This document shows, in pieces, positions 8,621-16,784 of a stretch of DNA of 30,055 nt (position 1 is its first letter; every line of letters starts with the position of its first letter). A program made the position numbers and the translations under genes. Under the pieces are notes generated by a model that worked only from the letters and a program-made list of their open reading frames with translations, was not told the DNA's origin and did not search any database. The stretch is from an uncultured Collinsella sp. (lineage in GTDB: Bacteria; Actinomycetota; Coriobacteriia; Coriobacteriales; Coriobacteriaceae). The stretch spans positions 1-30,055 of the forward strand of contig UQIL01000026.1 in NCBI GenBank assembly GCA_900541025.1, given 5' to 3'.

Positions 8621-8706
8621 CCAGGCACCCCATCTTGGCGTTCAACCGTCGCTCGCGTACCTTTAGTACGCGTCGCTCCTCTTTCACGCCAACCTGGGGC
8701 ACCTGG
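8621..8706. repeat. Long imperfect hairpin between pheS and pheT
   Basis: Outer arms 8621-8641 and 8686-8706 pair with few mismatches (CCAGG/CCTGG, CCCCA/TGGGG, TTGGCGT/ACGCCAA). A perfect 7-bp hairpin CGCGTAC/GTACGCG with loop CTTTA lies inside at 8654-8672. No T-run follows. It fills most of an unusually wide 162-base pheS-pheT gap and may be a dispersed palindromic element. Confidence 0.6.
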
Positions 8707-8776
8707 ACAACCCTAAGGCGAACGTCTTCATTTGATATTTCCTCCCTATGCGGAGATTAAGAACTAGGAGAGCTAC

Positions 8777-11230
8777 ATGCGCGTTTCTTACGACTGGCTC
8801 AAGACCATGATCGATATTCCGGAGGATCCCAAGACCCTTTCGGACGAATATATCCGTACCGGCACCGAGGTCGAGGCGATCGACACCGTGGGCGAGTCCT
8901 TCGACCACGTGGTGACCGCCAAGGTGCTCACCAAGATCCCGCACCCCGATAGCGACCACATGTATGTGTGCTCGGTCGATGTGGGCGACAAGAACCTCGA
9001 CGCCGACGGCAACCCCGCTCCGCTGCAGATCGTCTGCGGCGCGCAGAACTTCGAGGCCGGCGACCACATCGTCACGGCAATGATCGGCGCCGTGCTTCCC
9101 GGCGACGTCAAGATCAAGAAGAGCAAGCTTCGCGGCGTCGTGTCCATGGGCATGAACTGCTCCGCGCGCGAGCTCGGTCTGGGCGGCGACCACTCCGGCA
9201 TTATGATCCTGCCCGAGGACACGCCCTGCGGCATGCCGTTTGCCGAGTACGTGGGCTCGAGCGACACCGTGCTCGACTGCGAGATCACGCCCAACCGCCC
9301 CGACTGCCTGTCCATGATCGGCATGGCCCGCGAGACCGGCGCCATTTTCGACCGCGATTTCCACGTTGAGCTGCCCGTCATCAAGGCCGAGACTGGCCGC
9401 GCGACCGACGACGAGCTTTCGGTCGAGATTGCCGACGAGGGCCTGTGCGACCGCTATGTCGCTCGCATCGTGCGCAATGTGAAGGTCGGTCCGTCGCCCG
9501 ACTGGATGGTCAAGCGCCTCAACGCCCTGGGCGTACGCCCGCACAACAACATCGTCGACATCACCAACTACGTGATGATGCTCACCGGTCAGCCGCTGCA
9601 CGCCTTTGACCTGGACACCTTTGCCGAGCGTGATGGCCACCGTCGCGTGGTAGTTCGCGCCGCCCAGCAGGACGAGAAGTTCACGACCCTCGACGGCGAG
9701 GAGCGCACGCTCGACGCCGGCATGGGCCTTATCACCGACGGCGAGCGTCCCGTGGCACTGGCTGGCGTTATGGGCGGCATGGATTCCGAGATCGAGGACG
9801 ATACCGTCGATGTGATGGTCGAGAGCGCCTGCTTCAACGCCGGTCGCACCTCGCACACCAGCCGCGACCTGTCGCTGATCTCCGACGCCTCCATCCGCTT
9901 TGAGCGCCAGGTCGACGAGACCGGCTGCGTGGACGTCGCCAACGTTACCTGCGCACTCATCGAGGAGATTGCCGGCGGCGAGGTTGCTCCCGGCTATGTC
10001 GACGTTTTCCCTGCGCCCAAGACTATCGACAGCATCAAGCTGCGCCTGGCCCGCGTGCATGCCATCTGCGGTGCCGACATCGAGCCCGAGTTTATCGAGC
10101 GTTCGCTCACTCGCCTGGGCTGCACCGTCGAGCGCGACGGCGAGGACTTCATGGTCACCCCGCCGAGCTTCCGTCCCGACCTGCCGCGCGAGATCGACCT
10201 GATCGAGGAAGTCTTGCGCCTGTGGGGCATGGGCCGCGTGACGGCGACCATCCCGGCTGCCAAAAACCACATCGGCGGCCTGACCCGCGAGCAGAAGCTC
10301 ACCCGCAAGGTCGGCGAGATCCTGCGCGCCTGCGGCCTCAACGAGACCACGACCTTTGGCTTTGCCGCCCCGGGCGACCTGGAGAAGATCGGTATGTCCA
10401 CCGAGGGCCGCGGTTGCCCCGTGGTGCTCATGAACCCGCTGGTAGCCGAGCAGACCGAGATGCGCCGCTCGCTGCTGCCGGGCCTGCTGCAGTCTGTGGC
10501 CTATAACGAGGCCCACGGCACGCCCAACGTGCACCTGTACGAGGTCGGCAGCCTGTTCCACGGCCGCGAGAACGCCAGCCTGCCCAAGGAGACCAAGTCC
10601 GTGGCGGGCGTGCTCTCGGGCCAGTGGAGCGAACAGTCTTGGAGCATGAAGTATCGCAAGCTGCGCTTCTTCTTTGGCAAGGGCATTGTCGAGGAGCTGC
10701 TTGCCCAGCTGCGCATCGAGAAGGTTCGCTTCCGTCCCGTCGAGGGCGAGGGCTACGCTTTCTTGCAGCCGGGTCGTGCGGCCGAGGTCCTGTCCGGCGG
10801 CACCGTGCTGGGCTGGGTCGGCGAGATTCATCCCGAGGCGCGCGAGGCGATGGGCATCGATGAGGTTGTCGTTGCCTTTGAGCTCGATCTGGACAAGCTG
10901 ATCAAGGGCGCCCGCAATCAGGAGAACTACCGCGAGTTCTCGCAGTACCCTGCCGTTGAGCACGATCTTGCTATCGTGGTCGACAACGCTGTGACCTGCG
11001 AGGATCTTGAGCGTCGTATTACCAGCGCCGGCGGCAAGCTGCTCGAGGGCGTGCGTCTGTTCGACGTCTACCGCGATCCCATCCGCATCGGAGCGGGCAA
11101 GAAGTCCATGGCCTTTGCGCTTACGTATCGCTCCGACGACCACACGCTCACCAGCGAAGAGGTTGAGAAGGCGCACCAGAAGATCGTCACCAAGGTGTGC
11201 AAGGGCGTAAACGGCGAGGTCCGCGGATAG
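8777..11230 (+). CDS. pheT: Phenylalanine--tRNA ligase beta subunit
   Basis: PheT is the large, editing and tRNA-binding subunit of phenylalanyl-tRNA synthetase. It has 817 residues, as expected. The order is: the N-terminal start M-R-V-S-Y-D-W-L, an EMAP/OB-type tRNA-binding domain (about 40-155, with S-M-G-M-N-C-S-A-R-E-L-G-L), the B3/B4 editing domain (about 210-390, V-D-I-T-N-Y-V-M and G-V-M-G-G), the B5 domain (about 410-485), a catalytic-like core, and a C-terminal FDX-ACB anticodon-binding domain (about 720-815, starting near Y-P-A-V-E-H-D-L-A-I-V-V). AGGAG lies 7 bases before the ATG. It is governed by the T-box upstream of pheS. A weak possible internal promoter (TTGATA 8732-8737) precedes it. 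Confidence 0.97.
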   Translation: MRVSYDWLKTMIDIPEDPKTLSDEYIRTGTEVEAIDTVGESFDHVVTAKVLTKIPHPDSDHMYVCSVDVGDKNLDADGNPAPLQIVCGAQNFEAGDHIVTAMIGAVLPGDVKIKKSKLRGVVSMGMNCSARELGLGGDHSGIMILPEDTPCGMPFAEYVGSSDTVLDCEITPNRPDCLSMIGMARETGAIFDRDFHVELPVIKAETGRATDDELSVEIADEGLCDRYVARIVRNVKVGPSPDWMVKRLNALGVRPHNNIVDITNYVMMLTGQPLHAFDLDTFAERDGHRRVVVRAAQQDEKFTTLDGEERTLDAGMGLITDGERPVALAGVMGGMDSEIEDDTVDVMVESACFNAGRTSHTSRDLSLISDASIRFERQVDETGCVDVANVTCALIEEIAGGEVAPGYVDVFPAPKTIDSIKLRLARVHAICGADIEPEFIERSLTRLGCTVERDGEDFMVTPPSFRPDLPREIDLIEEVLRLWGMGRVTATIPAAKNHIGGLTREQKLTRKVGEILRACGLNETTTFGFAAPGDLEKIGMSTEGRGCPVVLMNPLVAEQTEMRRSLLPGLLQSVAYNEAHGTPNVHLYEVGSLFHGRENASLPKETKSVAGVLSGQWSEQSWSMKYRKLRFFFGKGIVEELLAQLRIEKVRFRPVEGEGYAFLQPGRAAEVLSGGTVLGWVGEIHPEAREAMGIDEVVVAFELDLDKLIKGARNQENYREFSQYPAVEHDLAIVVDNAVTCEDLERRITSAGGKLLEGVRLFDVYRDPIRIGAGKKSMAFALTYRSDDHTLTSEEVEKAHQKIVTKVCKGVNGEVRG

Positions 11231-11337
11231 GGCTTGCGCTGGGTATAGGCCAGCGGTGGCTGCCGCCGAGTCCTACGTGACCGCTATGCTCGATATAAGG
11301 CACTGTTGAGCCTTCATATATGACACGCGCATTACAT

Positions 11338-11373
11338 AACGGCGTGCTGCTTTGTCGGCAGTGCGCCGTTTTG
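11338..11373 (+). terminator. Intrinsic terminator after pheT
   Basis: AACGGCGTGCTGC (11338-11350) pairs fully with GCAGTGCGCCGTT (11358-11370), with two G-U pairs, and runs into TTTT. Its loop contains the -35 hexamer of the following nickel operon. Confidence 0.75.
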
Positions 11374-11380
11374 CTATGAT
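11352..11380 (+). promoter_or_regulatory. Promoter of the nickel/cobalt uptake operon
   Basis: TTGTCG (11352-11357), a 17-base spacer and TATGAT (11375-11380) give a good promoter, with a predicted start near 11387. It overlaps the pheT terminator and lies directly upstream of the palindrome at 11391-11418. Confidence 0.7.
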
Positions 11381-11390
11381 ATCCCGCGGC

Positions 11391-11418
11391 GTGTTACGAA
11401 TCTGACAATGCGTAACAC
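11391..11418 (+). promoter_or_regulatory. NikR-type operator palindrome
   Basis: GTGTTAC, 14 bases, GTAACAC: a perfect 28-bp dyad. From memory, NikR sites in several non-enterobacterial groups have the form GTGTTAC-N13/14-GTAACAC, and the E. coli site spans the same 28 bp. It begins about four bases past the predicted transcription start, so a bound repressor would block the operon. No nikR gene is in the window. Confidence 0.65.
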
Positions 11419-11475
11419 TGACAAGGTGATTTAAGCGGCGTTGCAATTTCGTGCGCCGATAACCGGGAGGCGTAC

Positions 11476-12561
11476 ATGCACATTCCAGATAATTATCTGT
11501 CCCCGCAGACCGATGCCGTAATGGCGGTGGCAATGGTGCCCGTTTGGGTCCATTGCATCAAAAAGGTGCGCGCCACGCTCGATCGCGAGCACATGGCTTT
11601 CCTGGGCATCTGCGCCGCATTTTCCTTCTTGCTCATGATGTTCAACGTGCCGCTGCCCGGCGGCACCACGGGTCACGCCGTCGGCGGCGCGCTCATCGCG
11701 CTGCTGCTGGGCCCGGAGGCCGCGGCCATTGCCGTCTCGGTCGCGCTGGCGCTACAGGCACTGCTGTTTGGCGACGGCGGCATCCTGTCCTTTGGCGCCA
11801 ACTGCTTTAACATGGCCTTCGTGCTGCCGTTTGCCGCTGCTATCGTGTTCCGTGCGCTCAACAGCCGTCTGCACGACAAGAGCTGGGGCACCTCGGTTTC
11901 GGCCATCGTAAGCGGCTGGGTCGGCCTGTGCCTGGCGGCCCTGTGCGCGGCAATCGAGTTTGGTATTCAGCCGATGCTCTTTACCAACGCTTCGGGCGCG
12001 CCGCTGTACTGCCCCTTCCCACTGTCTATTGCCATTCCTGCCATGATGATCCCGCATATGCTGGTTGCCGGCGTGGTCGAGGGCGTGGCGACGGCTGCGA
12101 TTTACGGTTTCATTAAGAAGACGGCGCCGAGCGTTATCGTCGGGCCCGAGGCCGTCGATGGCCAGCTTGCTGCCGAGGGCGCTGCTGCCAAGAAGACCTC
12201 GCTGGTCCCCACGCTCATCCTGGTCGCCGTGCTTGTCGTGGCCACGCCGCTGGGCCTGCTGGCCACGGGTGACGCCTGGGGCGAGTGGGACGCTGAGGGC
12301 GCCGCGACCGCCGTTCAGGAGGCTGGTGACAACAGTCTGCAGACTTCGGTCGGCCTCGATACCCCGACCTTTGCCGACGCTCTGCCCACGGGCGATTATC
12401 TGCAGGCCTATTCTGAGGAGCAGGGCCTTGGCTTTGCCGGCCAGGCCGCGATGTATATTCTTTCGGGCGTGATTGGCGTGGCGGTGCTCACCATCGCATT
12501 CCGTCTGATTTCGCTGACGGTCAAGGAAAGCGGTGCTCATGGCAATAGCCGAGCTGCCTAG
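11476..12561 (+). CDS. nikMN: Nickel/cobalt ECF transporter substrate-binding subunit, NikMN fusion
   Basis: A 361-residue membrane protein that forms the metal-recognising S component of an energy-coupling-factor transporter. The start M-H-I-P-D-N-Y-L-S-P is the CbiM/NikM hallmark; the amino terminus and His2 bind the metal. Conserved N-V-P-L-P-G-G-T-T-G-H-A-V-G-G and L-L-F-G-D-G-G-I-L-S-F-G-A-N blocks follow, with about seven membrane segments. The C-terminal part (about 220-355) carries two more segments and T-P-L-G-L-L-A-T-G-D-A-W-G-E-W, the NikN/PDGLE-type region, so M and N are fused. GGGAGG precedes the ATG. The adjacent operator palindrome favours nickel over cobalt; protein sequence alone cannot settle this. 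Confidence 0.88.
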   Translation: MHIPDNYLSPQTDAVMAVAMVPVWVHCIKKVRATLDREHMAFLGICAAFSFLLMMFNVPLPGGTTGHAVGGALIALLLGPEAAAIAVSVALALQALLFGDGGILSFGANCFNMAFVLPFAAAIVFRALNSRLHDKSWGTSVSAIVSGWVGLCLAALCAAIEFGIQPMLFTNASGAPLYCPFPLSIAIPAMMIPHMLVAGVVEGVATAAIYGFIKKTAPSVIVGPEAVDGQLAAEGAAAKKTSLVPTLILVAVLVVATPLGLLATGDAWGEWDAEGAATAVQEAGDNSLQTSVGLDTPTFADALPTGDYLQAYSEEQGLGFAGQAAMYILSGVIGVAVLTIAFRLISLTVKESGAHGNSRAA

Positions 12562-13375
12562 CTGGCTTGCGGCCGAGGAGCGATACGAGCCCGCGGGGTT
12601 TCGGCATCGTGTGATGCAAAAGAATGTCCTGCACCTGGCGAGCCTGCTTGAGCGGGTTCGCCTGGGTGGAGGTGCGCACGAGGGCGGGTCGATGGTCGAC
12701 CGCGCCCTTTCTTGCGTTTCGGCTCCGGTGCGTCTGGTGGGGATGTTCGTTTGCGTCCTGTGCGTGTGTCTGACGCAAAGCCCGCTGTACCTGATGTTGA
12801 TGGCGGCAATCGCGTTGGTGTTGGTCGCGGTGCGCCCTGCACGCGGGCTGCGCGCGACCTTTGTACCGGCGCTCGGCGCCACGGGGCTTGCGGCGGCTCT
12901 GACACTGCCTGCCCTGCTGCTGGGCGCGTCTGCCACGGGCACCATGCTCAAGATCGCGCTCAAGACGTTTATTAATGTGTCGCTGATGCTGGGCGTTTCG
13001 TGGACCCTCACGTGGAGTCGCATGTCGGCGGCGCTCAAGATGCTGCATCTACCCGACGAAGTTATCTTTACGTTTGATATGGCGCTCAAGCACATCGAGG
13101 TACTGGGTCGCACGGCGCACAGTCTGTGCGAATCGGTCATGCTGCGCAGCGTTGGCCGTGCGCCTGAGGGATTTTCGCGTACCGATTCGATCGCGGGTGT
13201 CATGGGCATGACCTTTATCAAGGCGATGGAATGCAGCCGCGCGATGGACGAGGCCATGCTCTGCCGCGGCTTTGCCGGTGCGTATCCGGCTCCCGCGCGC
13301 GCCGGGTTTGGCTGGCGCGATGCGGTCTATGCGGCCGGCGTGGCGCTGCTGGCAGTGTTGTGCGCCGTGCTGTAG
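12539..13375 (+). CDS. nikQ: Nickel/cobalt ECF transporter transmembrane subunit
   Basis: A protein of about 278 residues, the T component (CbiQ/NikQ family) that links the substrate-binding subunit to the ATPase. It has about five hydrophobic segments and two cytosolic coupling-helix motifs: one around L-P-D-E-V-I-F-T-F-D-M-A-L-K-H, and the Ala/Arg/Gly motif in the form S-R-A-M-D-E-A-M-L-C-R-G-F. It overlaps the end of nikMN by 23 bases, indicating translational coupling. The ATG at 12539 has AAGGA 10 bases upstream; a GTG at 12533 in the same frame is the alternative start. It forms one operon with the flanking genes. Confidence 0.87.
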   Translation: MAIAELPSWLAAEERYEPAGFRHRVMQKNVLHLASLLERVRLGGGAHEGGSMVDRALSCVSAPVRLVGMFVCVLCVCLTQSPLYLMLMAAIALVLVAVRPARGLRATFVPALGATGLAAALTLPALLLGASATGTMLKIALKTFINVSLMLGVSWTLTWSRMSAALKMLHLPDEVIFTFDMALKHIEVLGRTAHSLCESVMLRSVGRAPEGFSRTDSIAGVMGMTFIKAMECSRAMDEAMLCRGFAGAYPAPARAGFGWRDAVYAAGVALLAVLCAVL

Positions 13376-13421
13376 GCACTGCTGGTTTCGGCTGGGGATG
13401 CAAATAGGGAAGGGCGACGTT

Positions 13422-14192
13422 TTGGCAAACGATACGAATAACGCGATGGGTGCGAGCGGTGCTGCCGGCGCCGAGGTCACGCCGCTCATCGAGTTTCGCG
13501 ACGTGATGTTTTCCTATGCGGGTCATACGGTGGTTGACGGTGTTTCATTGCAGGTGAACCGTGGGGAGCTCGTTGCTCTGCTCGGTCCCAACGGCTGCGG
13601 CAAGACGACGATTATGCGTCTTATCAACGGCCTTGAGCTTGCGGACGCGGGTGCGTACCTGTTCGACGGGCATGCGGTCGATGCGGCATATCTCAAGGAT
13701 TCCGCGACGGCCCAGCGGTTCCATCAGCGCGTGGGCTTTGTGTTCCAAAACGCCGATGCGCAGCTCTTTTGTGCCACGGTCGGCGAGGAAGTCGCGTTTG
13801 GCCCGGCTCAAATGGGGCTGCCGGCAGACGAGCTCGAGCGCCGCGTCCGCGATGCCATGGAGCTGTTCCAGGTTGCCGATCTTGCCGACGTCTCTCCCTA
13901 TCAGCTCTCGGGCGGGCAAAAGAAGCGCGTTGCGCTGGCTGCGGTGGTGTCGATGAACCCGGATATCCTGGTGCTCGACGAGCCCACCAACGGACTTGAC
14001 GAGGACTCGTGCGACATCGTGGTCAACTTTCTACTGGCCTATGTTGCTGCTGGCAAGACGGTCTTGATGAGCACACACCATCAGGATTTGGTGCGGCGCC
14101 TGGGTGCCCGCGCCATCTATATTGATCGATATCACCATGTGGTTGAGGCGCCGGTGTCGTCGTATGGAACCGAGAGCGGCGCTGCGGAATAG
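13422..14192 (+). CDS. nikO: Nickel/cobalt ECF transporter ATP-binding subunit
   Basis: An ABC ATPase of about 256 residues that powers the ECF metal importer. It contains Walker A (G-P-N-G-C-G-K-T-T), the Q-loop (V-F-Q-N-A-D-A-Q-L-F, the ECF form), the signature L-S-G-G-Q-K-K-R-V-A-L-A, Walker B (I-L-V-L-D-E-P-T-N-G-L-D) and the H-loop histidine in S-T-H-H. The chosen start is TTG at 13422, which has GGGAAGGG seven bases upstream. The ATG at 13398 would add eight residues but has a poorly placed ribosome site. Longer in-frame extension back to 13272 overlaps nikQ and is unlikely. Confidence 0.9.
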   Translation: MANDTNNAMGASGAAGAEVTPLIEFRDVMFSYAGHTVVDGVSLQVNRGELVALLGPNGCGKTTIMRLINGLELADAGAYLFDGHAVDAAYLKDSATAQRFHQRVGFVFQNADAQLFCATVGEEVAFGPAQMGLPADELERRVRDAMELFQVADLADVSPYQLSGGQKKRVALAAVVSMNPDILVLDEPTNGLDEDSCDIVVNFLLAYVAAGKTVLMSTHHQDLVRRLGARAIYIDRYHHVVEAPVSSYGTESGAAE

Positions 14193-14212
14193 TTGCTGCG
14201 TAGAGCGTGCGT

Positions 14213-14231
14213 AGCCGCCCGCGCGGCTTTG
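14213..14231 (+). terminator. Weak hairpin terminator after nikO
   Basis: AGCCGC and GCGGCT (14213-14218 with 14223-14228) form a short GC-rich stem followed only by TTTG. It is a plausible but weak end of the nickel operon. Confidence 0.4.
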
Positions 14232-14237
14232 CCGTGA

Positions 14238-14246
14238 TGGTATAGT
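14238..14246 (+). promoter_or_regulatory. Extended -10 promoter of the phospholipase-like gene
   Basis: TGGTATAGT matches an extended -10 element (TG-N-TATAAT-like). No convincing -35 is seen. The start would be near 14252, leaving a very short leader before the GGGGG ribosome site. Confidence 0.4.
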
Positions 14247-14271
14247 TATCCAGGTTTTTATGGGGGTGGCT

Positions 14272-15120
14272 ATGCCAAGCTGGAACATTCATATCGCTCA
14301 GACGGAGCGTTTGCTGGAGCGCACCGGTGCGCTTGCCAATAGCGTGCGCGACCGCAATGCCTTTTTGTTTGGCTGCGTGGTTCCGGATATCTTCGTGGGC
14401 TATATGGTCCCTGGCATCGCCGATCCCATCCCGTACCGCATTACGCACTTTGCAAAGCCCGAGCCTATCCCTAAGCCTCGTGAGCATGAGTTCTGGGATA
14501 CCTATGTGGCGCCGCTGCTTAAAAGTTCGCCCACCGGTGCGCCAGCCGCGGCGACCTCGATTATCGAGGAGCGCGAGCGACTGAATCGCGTGCACTATCC
14601 CCAGCGCTACAGGGATGCCGAGCCGGTTGCCGGTCCCGGCGCCTGTGCGTTCTCGCTTGCGTCCGAAGATGTGGCGCAGTCGTTGCTCGATTTGACGCTG
14701 GGTGTCTGGTCGCATCTGGTGGCCGATACCGTATGGAATACGCGCGTGAATCAGTACCTGGAGGTGCACGGCGGCAAGCCGTGTGAGGAGTTCCGCATTA
14801 AAAAGCAAGGCGACTTTGACTGGTTTGGCAAGACACTCGGCATTGTTTCCATCCCGCGTGCGACCGATCGCCTGTATACCGCTGCGACGCGTTTTGGGCA
14901 GTATCCCATCCATAAAGAATATGTGCTCAAGACCATCGGCGTCATGCACGAGATTGTACGCGAAAACCCCGGCGAGCCCGACCATCCGCCATACCGCCTG
15001 CTGACCGAGGAATTCTTCGACGCAACGTTTACCGAGGTCATCGAGCTGACCGAAGCGGGCTTTGCGGCTCGCGTTGCCGCTTCTGACGTTCCCGCAGTCC
15101 CTCTGATCGCTAGCTGCTAG
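14272..15120 (+). CDS. Zinc-dependent phospholipase C-like protein
   Basis: A protein of about 282 residues that resembles the zinc-dependent phospholipase C / S1-P1-like fold family. The supporting motifs are the N-terminal P-S-W-N-I-H-I-A (W and H near the start are ligands in the family), the early F-L-F-G-C-V-V-P-D-I-F segment, T-H-F, and V-W-S-H-L-V-A-D-T-V-W-N near residue 150. It has no evident signal peptide, unlike secreted clostridial toxins, so a cytosolic hydrolase with another substrate is more likely. The ATG at 14272 is favoured because GGGGG sits 5 bases upstream; the ATG at 14260 is the alternative. The gene stands between the nickel operon and the pyk region and appears monocistronic. 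Confidence 0.6.
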   Translation: MPSWNIHIAQTERLLERTGALANSVRDRNAFLFGCVVPDIFVGYMVPGIADPIPYRITHFAKPEPIPKPREHEFWDTYVAPLLKSSPTGAPAAATSIIEERERLNRVHYPQRYRDAEPVAGPGACAFSLASEDVAQSLLDLTLGVWSHLVADTVWNTRVNQYLEVHGGKPCEEFRIKKQGDFDWFGKTLGIVSIPRATDRLYTAATRFGQYPIHKEYVLKTIGVMHEIVRENPGEPDHPPYRLLTEEFFDATFTEVIELTEAGFAARVAASDVPAVPLIASC

Positions 15121-15260
15121 CCGGCCGGCTTAACGGAGAACAGTTCATCCCAATTGACCAACAGCTCCCGTCGCAGGGCATCTTCGGTGGTACGCTCGGC
15201 ATCGGAAAGGTTCGCGACTGATCACAAATCGATGAAGCGGCATATGAGGTAGGTCCTAAA
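15117..15260 (-). pseudogene. Decayed coding remnant, 3' fragment
   Basis: On the minus strand a frame with protein-like composition ends at TAG (15119-15117). It includes N-L-S-D-A-E-R-T-T-E-D-A-L-R-R and then L-V-N-W-D-E-L-F-S-V. It is open only to an in-frame TGA at 15224-15222, beyond which the same frame reads T-Y-L-I-C-R-F-I-D-L. There is no start codon or ribosome site. It overlaps the final bases of the phospholipase-like gene. This looks like the tail of a lost gene; the family is not recognised. Confidence 0.35.
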
Positions 15261-15295
15261 AAAGGGCCCGGAAGGCAAAGCCTTCCGGGCCCTTT
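15258..15295 (-). terminator. Intrinsic terminator of pyk
   Basis: A perfect 13-bp stem (GGGCCCGGAAGGC with its complement, arms 15264-15276 and 15280-15292) with a 3-base loop is followed on the minus strand by six T. It can also work weakly in the plus direction (TTT). Confidence 0.9.
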
Positions 15296-15323
15296 GCAAT
15301 GCAAGCGTGCTTGCAAGTGCGTT

Positions 15324-16784
15324 TTAGCGCACCTGAGCGACGTAAGCGACGTTGGTCGAGGAGACCTTGTCCTCGAGCTGGACGCTCATGCGGGGATCGC
15401 CGGCGGTGGCGACGGTCAGGTCGCCGGCCTCGACGTAGCCGAGCTCCTTAGCGGTCTCGATCGCCTTGACGATCGTGCCGTTGACGGTGCCCTGGGTAAT
15501 CTCGGCCTGGTGCGGGATAACGCCCCAGTACATGATCATCTGCTGGACGGCCCACTCGTGGCGGGAGAACGCGCAGATCGGCATGTTGGGACGGAAGTGC
15601 GAGATCAGGCGAGCGGTACGACCGGTGGTCGTCGGCACGGTGATGCACTTGGCGCCAACGGTGGTAGCCATGTTCACGGCGGACATACCCACAACGTTGT
15701 TGACGACGCGGGTGCCGTGAGCGTCAGCCGGAACCTCGAGCGGAGCGTGAGCCGGGAGGTACTTCTCGGTTTCGAGAGCAATGCTGGCTTGCATCTTGAC
15801 GGCCTCGACCGGGTACTTACCGGCAGCGGACTCGCCGGACAGCATGACGGCGTCGGTGCCGTCGTAGATGGCGTTGGCAACGTCGGCAACCTCGGCGCGC
15901 GTCGGGCGCGGGTTCTGCTGCATGGAGTCGAGCATCTGCGTAGCGGTGATAACGGGCTTGTAGGCCGCGTTGCACTTAGCGATGATCTCCTTCTGGATGT
16001 GCGGAACGAGCTCGGGCTTGATCTCGATGCCCAGGTCGCCACGGGCGACCATGATGCCGTCGGAAGCCTCGAGGATCTCGTCGAAGTTCTCGACGCCCAG
16101 GGCGCACTCGATCTTCGGGAAGATCGTCACGTGCTCGCCGCCGTTCTCGCGGCAAAGCTCGCGGATGCCGCGGACGGATTCGCCGTCACGGATGAAGGAA
16201 GCGGCGATGTAGTCGATGTTCTCGGTCAGGCCAAAGAGGATGTCCTGACGATCGCGCTCGGTGATGGCGGGCAGCGAGATGTTGACGTTGGGCATGTTGA
16301 CGCCCTTGCGCTCGCCGATCAGGCCGTCGTTCTTGACGACGCAGGTCATGTCCTGGCCGTCGACGGACTCGACCTCGAGGGCGACCAGGCCGTCATCGAT
16401 CAGGATGAGGGAGCCCTTCTCGACCTCGGAGGGCAGAGCCAGGTAGTCGAGGGAGATATGCTCAGAGGTGCCGTGGAAATCCTCGGACGTGGGCTGAGCG
16501 GTGACGACGATCTTATCGCCGGTCTTGACGGCAACCTTCTTGCCATCGACCAGAAGGCCGGTGCGGACCTCGGGGCCCTTGGTGTCGAGCAGGATGCCGA
16601 CGGGCAGACCGAGCTCCTTGGAAATACGACGGACGCGCTCGATGCGACCGTGGTGCTCGTCGTAGGATCCGTGCGAGAAGTTAAAACGGGCGACGTTCAT
16701 GCCCGCCTTGATCATCTCGCGGATGGTCTCGTCGCTATCGCAGGCGGGACCCATGGTGCATACAATCTTGGTGCGCTTGTACAT
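15324..16784 (-). CDS. pyk: Pyruvate kinase
   Basis: Pyruvate kinase makes pyruvate and ATP from phosphoenolpyruvate and ADP at the end of glycolysis. The protein has 486 residues. It starts with R-T-K-I-V-C-T-M-G-P-A, then M-N-V-A-R-F-N-F-S-H-G, L-D-T-K-G-P-E-V-R-T-G and the B-domain. The active-site block is I-F-P-K-I-E (catalytic Lys) and M-V-A-R-G-D-L-G-I-E, followed by T-A-T-Q-M-L-D-S-M and V-M-L-S-G-E-S-A-A-G. A C-terminal regulatory domain completes it, without the extra PEP-utiliser domain found in some Firmicutes. GGAGG precedes the ATG by 5 bases. It is monocistronic, with its own promoter near 16850 and a strong terminator. Confidence 0.97.
   Translation of the reverse strand: MYKRTKIVCTMGPACDSDETIREMIKAGMNVARFNFSHGSYDEHHGRIERVRRISKELGLPVGILLDTKGPEVRTGLLVDGKKVAVKTGDKIVVTAQPTSEDFHGTSEHISLDYLALPSEVEKGSLILIDDGLVALEVESVDGQDMTCVVKNDGLIGERKGVNMPNVNISLPAITERDRQDILFGLTENIDYIAASFIRDGESVRGIRELCRENGGEHVTIFPKIECALGVENFDEILEASDGIMVARGDLGIEIKPELVPHIQKEIIAKCNAAYKPVITATQMLDSMQQNPRPTRAEVADVANAIYDGTDAVMLSGESAAGKYPVEAVKMQASIALETEKYLPAHAPLEVPADAHGTRVVNNVVGMSAVNMATTVGAKCITVPTTTGRTARLISHFRPNMPICAFSRHEWAVQQMIMYWGVIPHQAEITQGTVNGTIVKAIETAKELGYVEAGDLTVATAGDPRMSVQLEDKVSSTNVAYVAQVR

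Noticed and set aside
8684..11176. 830-codon open frame on the minus strand
   Set aside because: It is antisense to pheT, whose domains and ribosome site are unmistakable. High GC at third positions creates such shadow frames.
11381..11475. Cobalamin riboswitch ahead of the CbiM-like gene
   Set aside because: No B12-box-like sequence is visible and the leader is too short. The palindrome explains regulation better.
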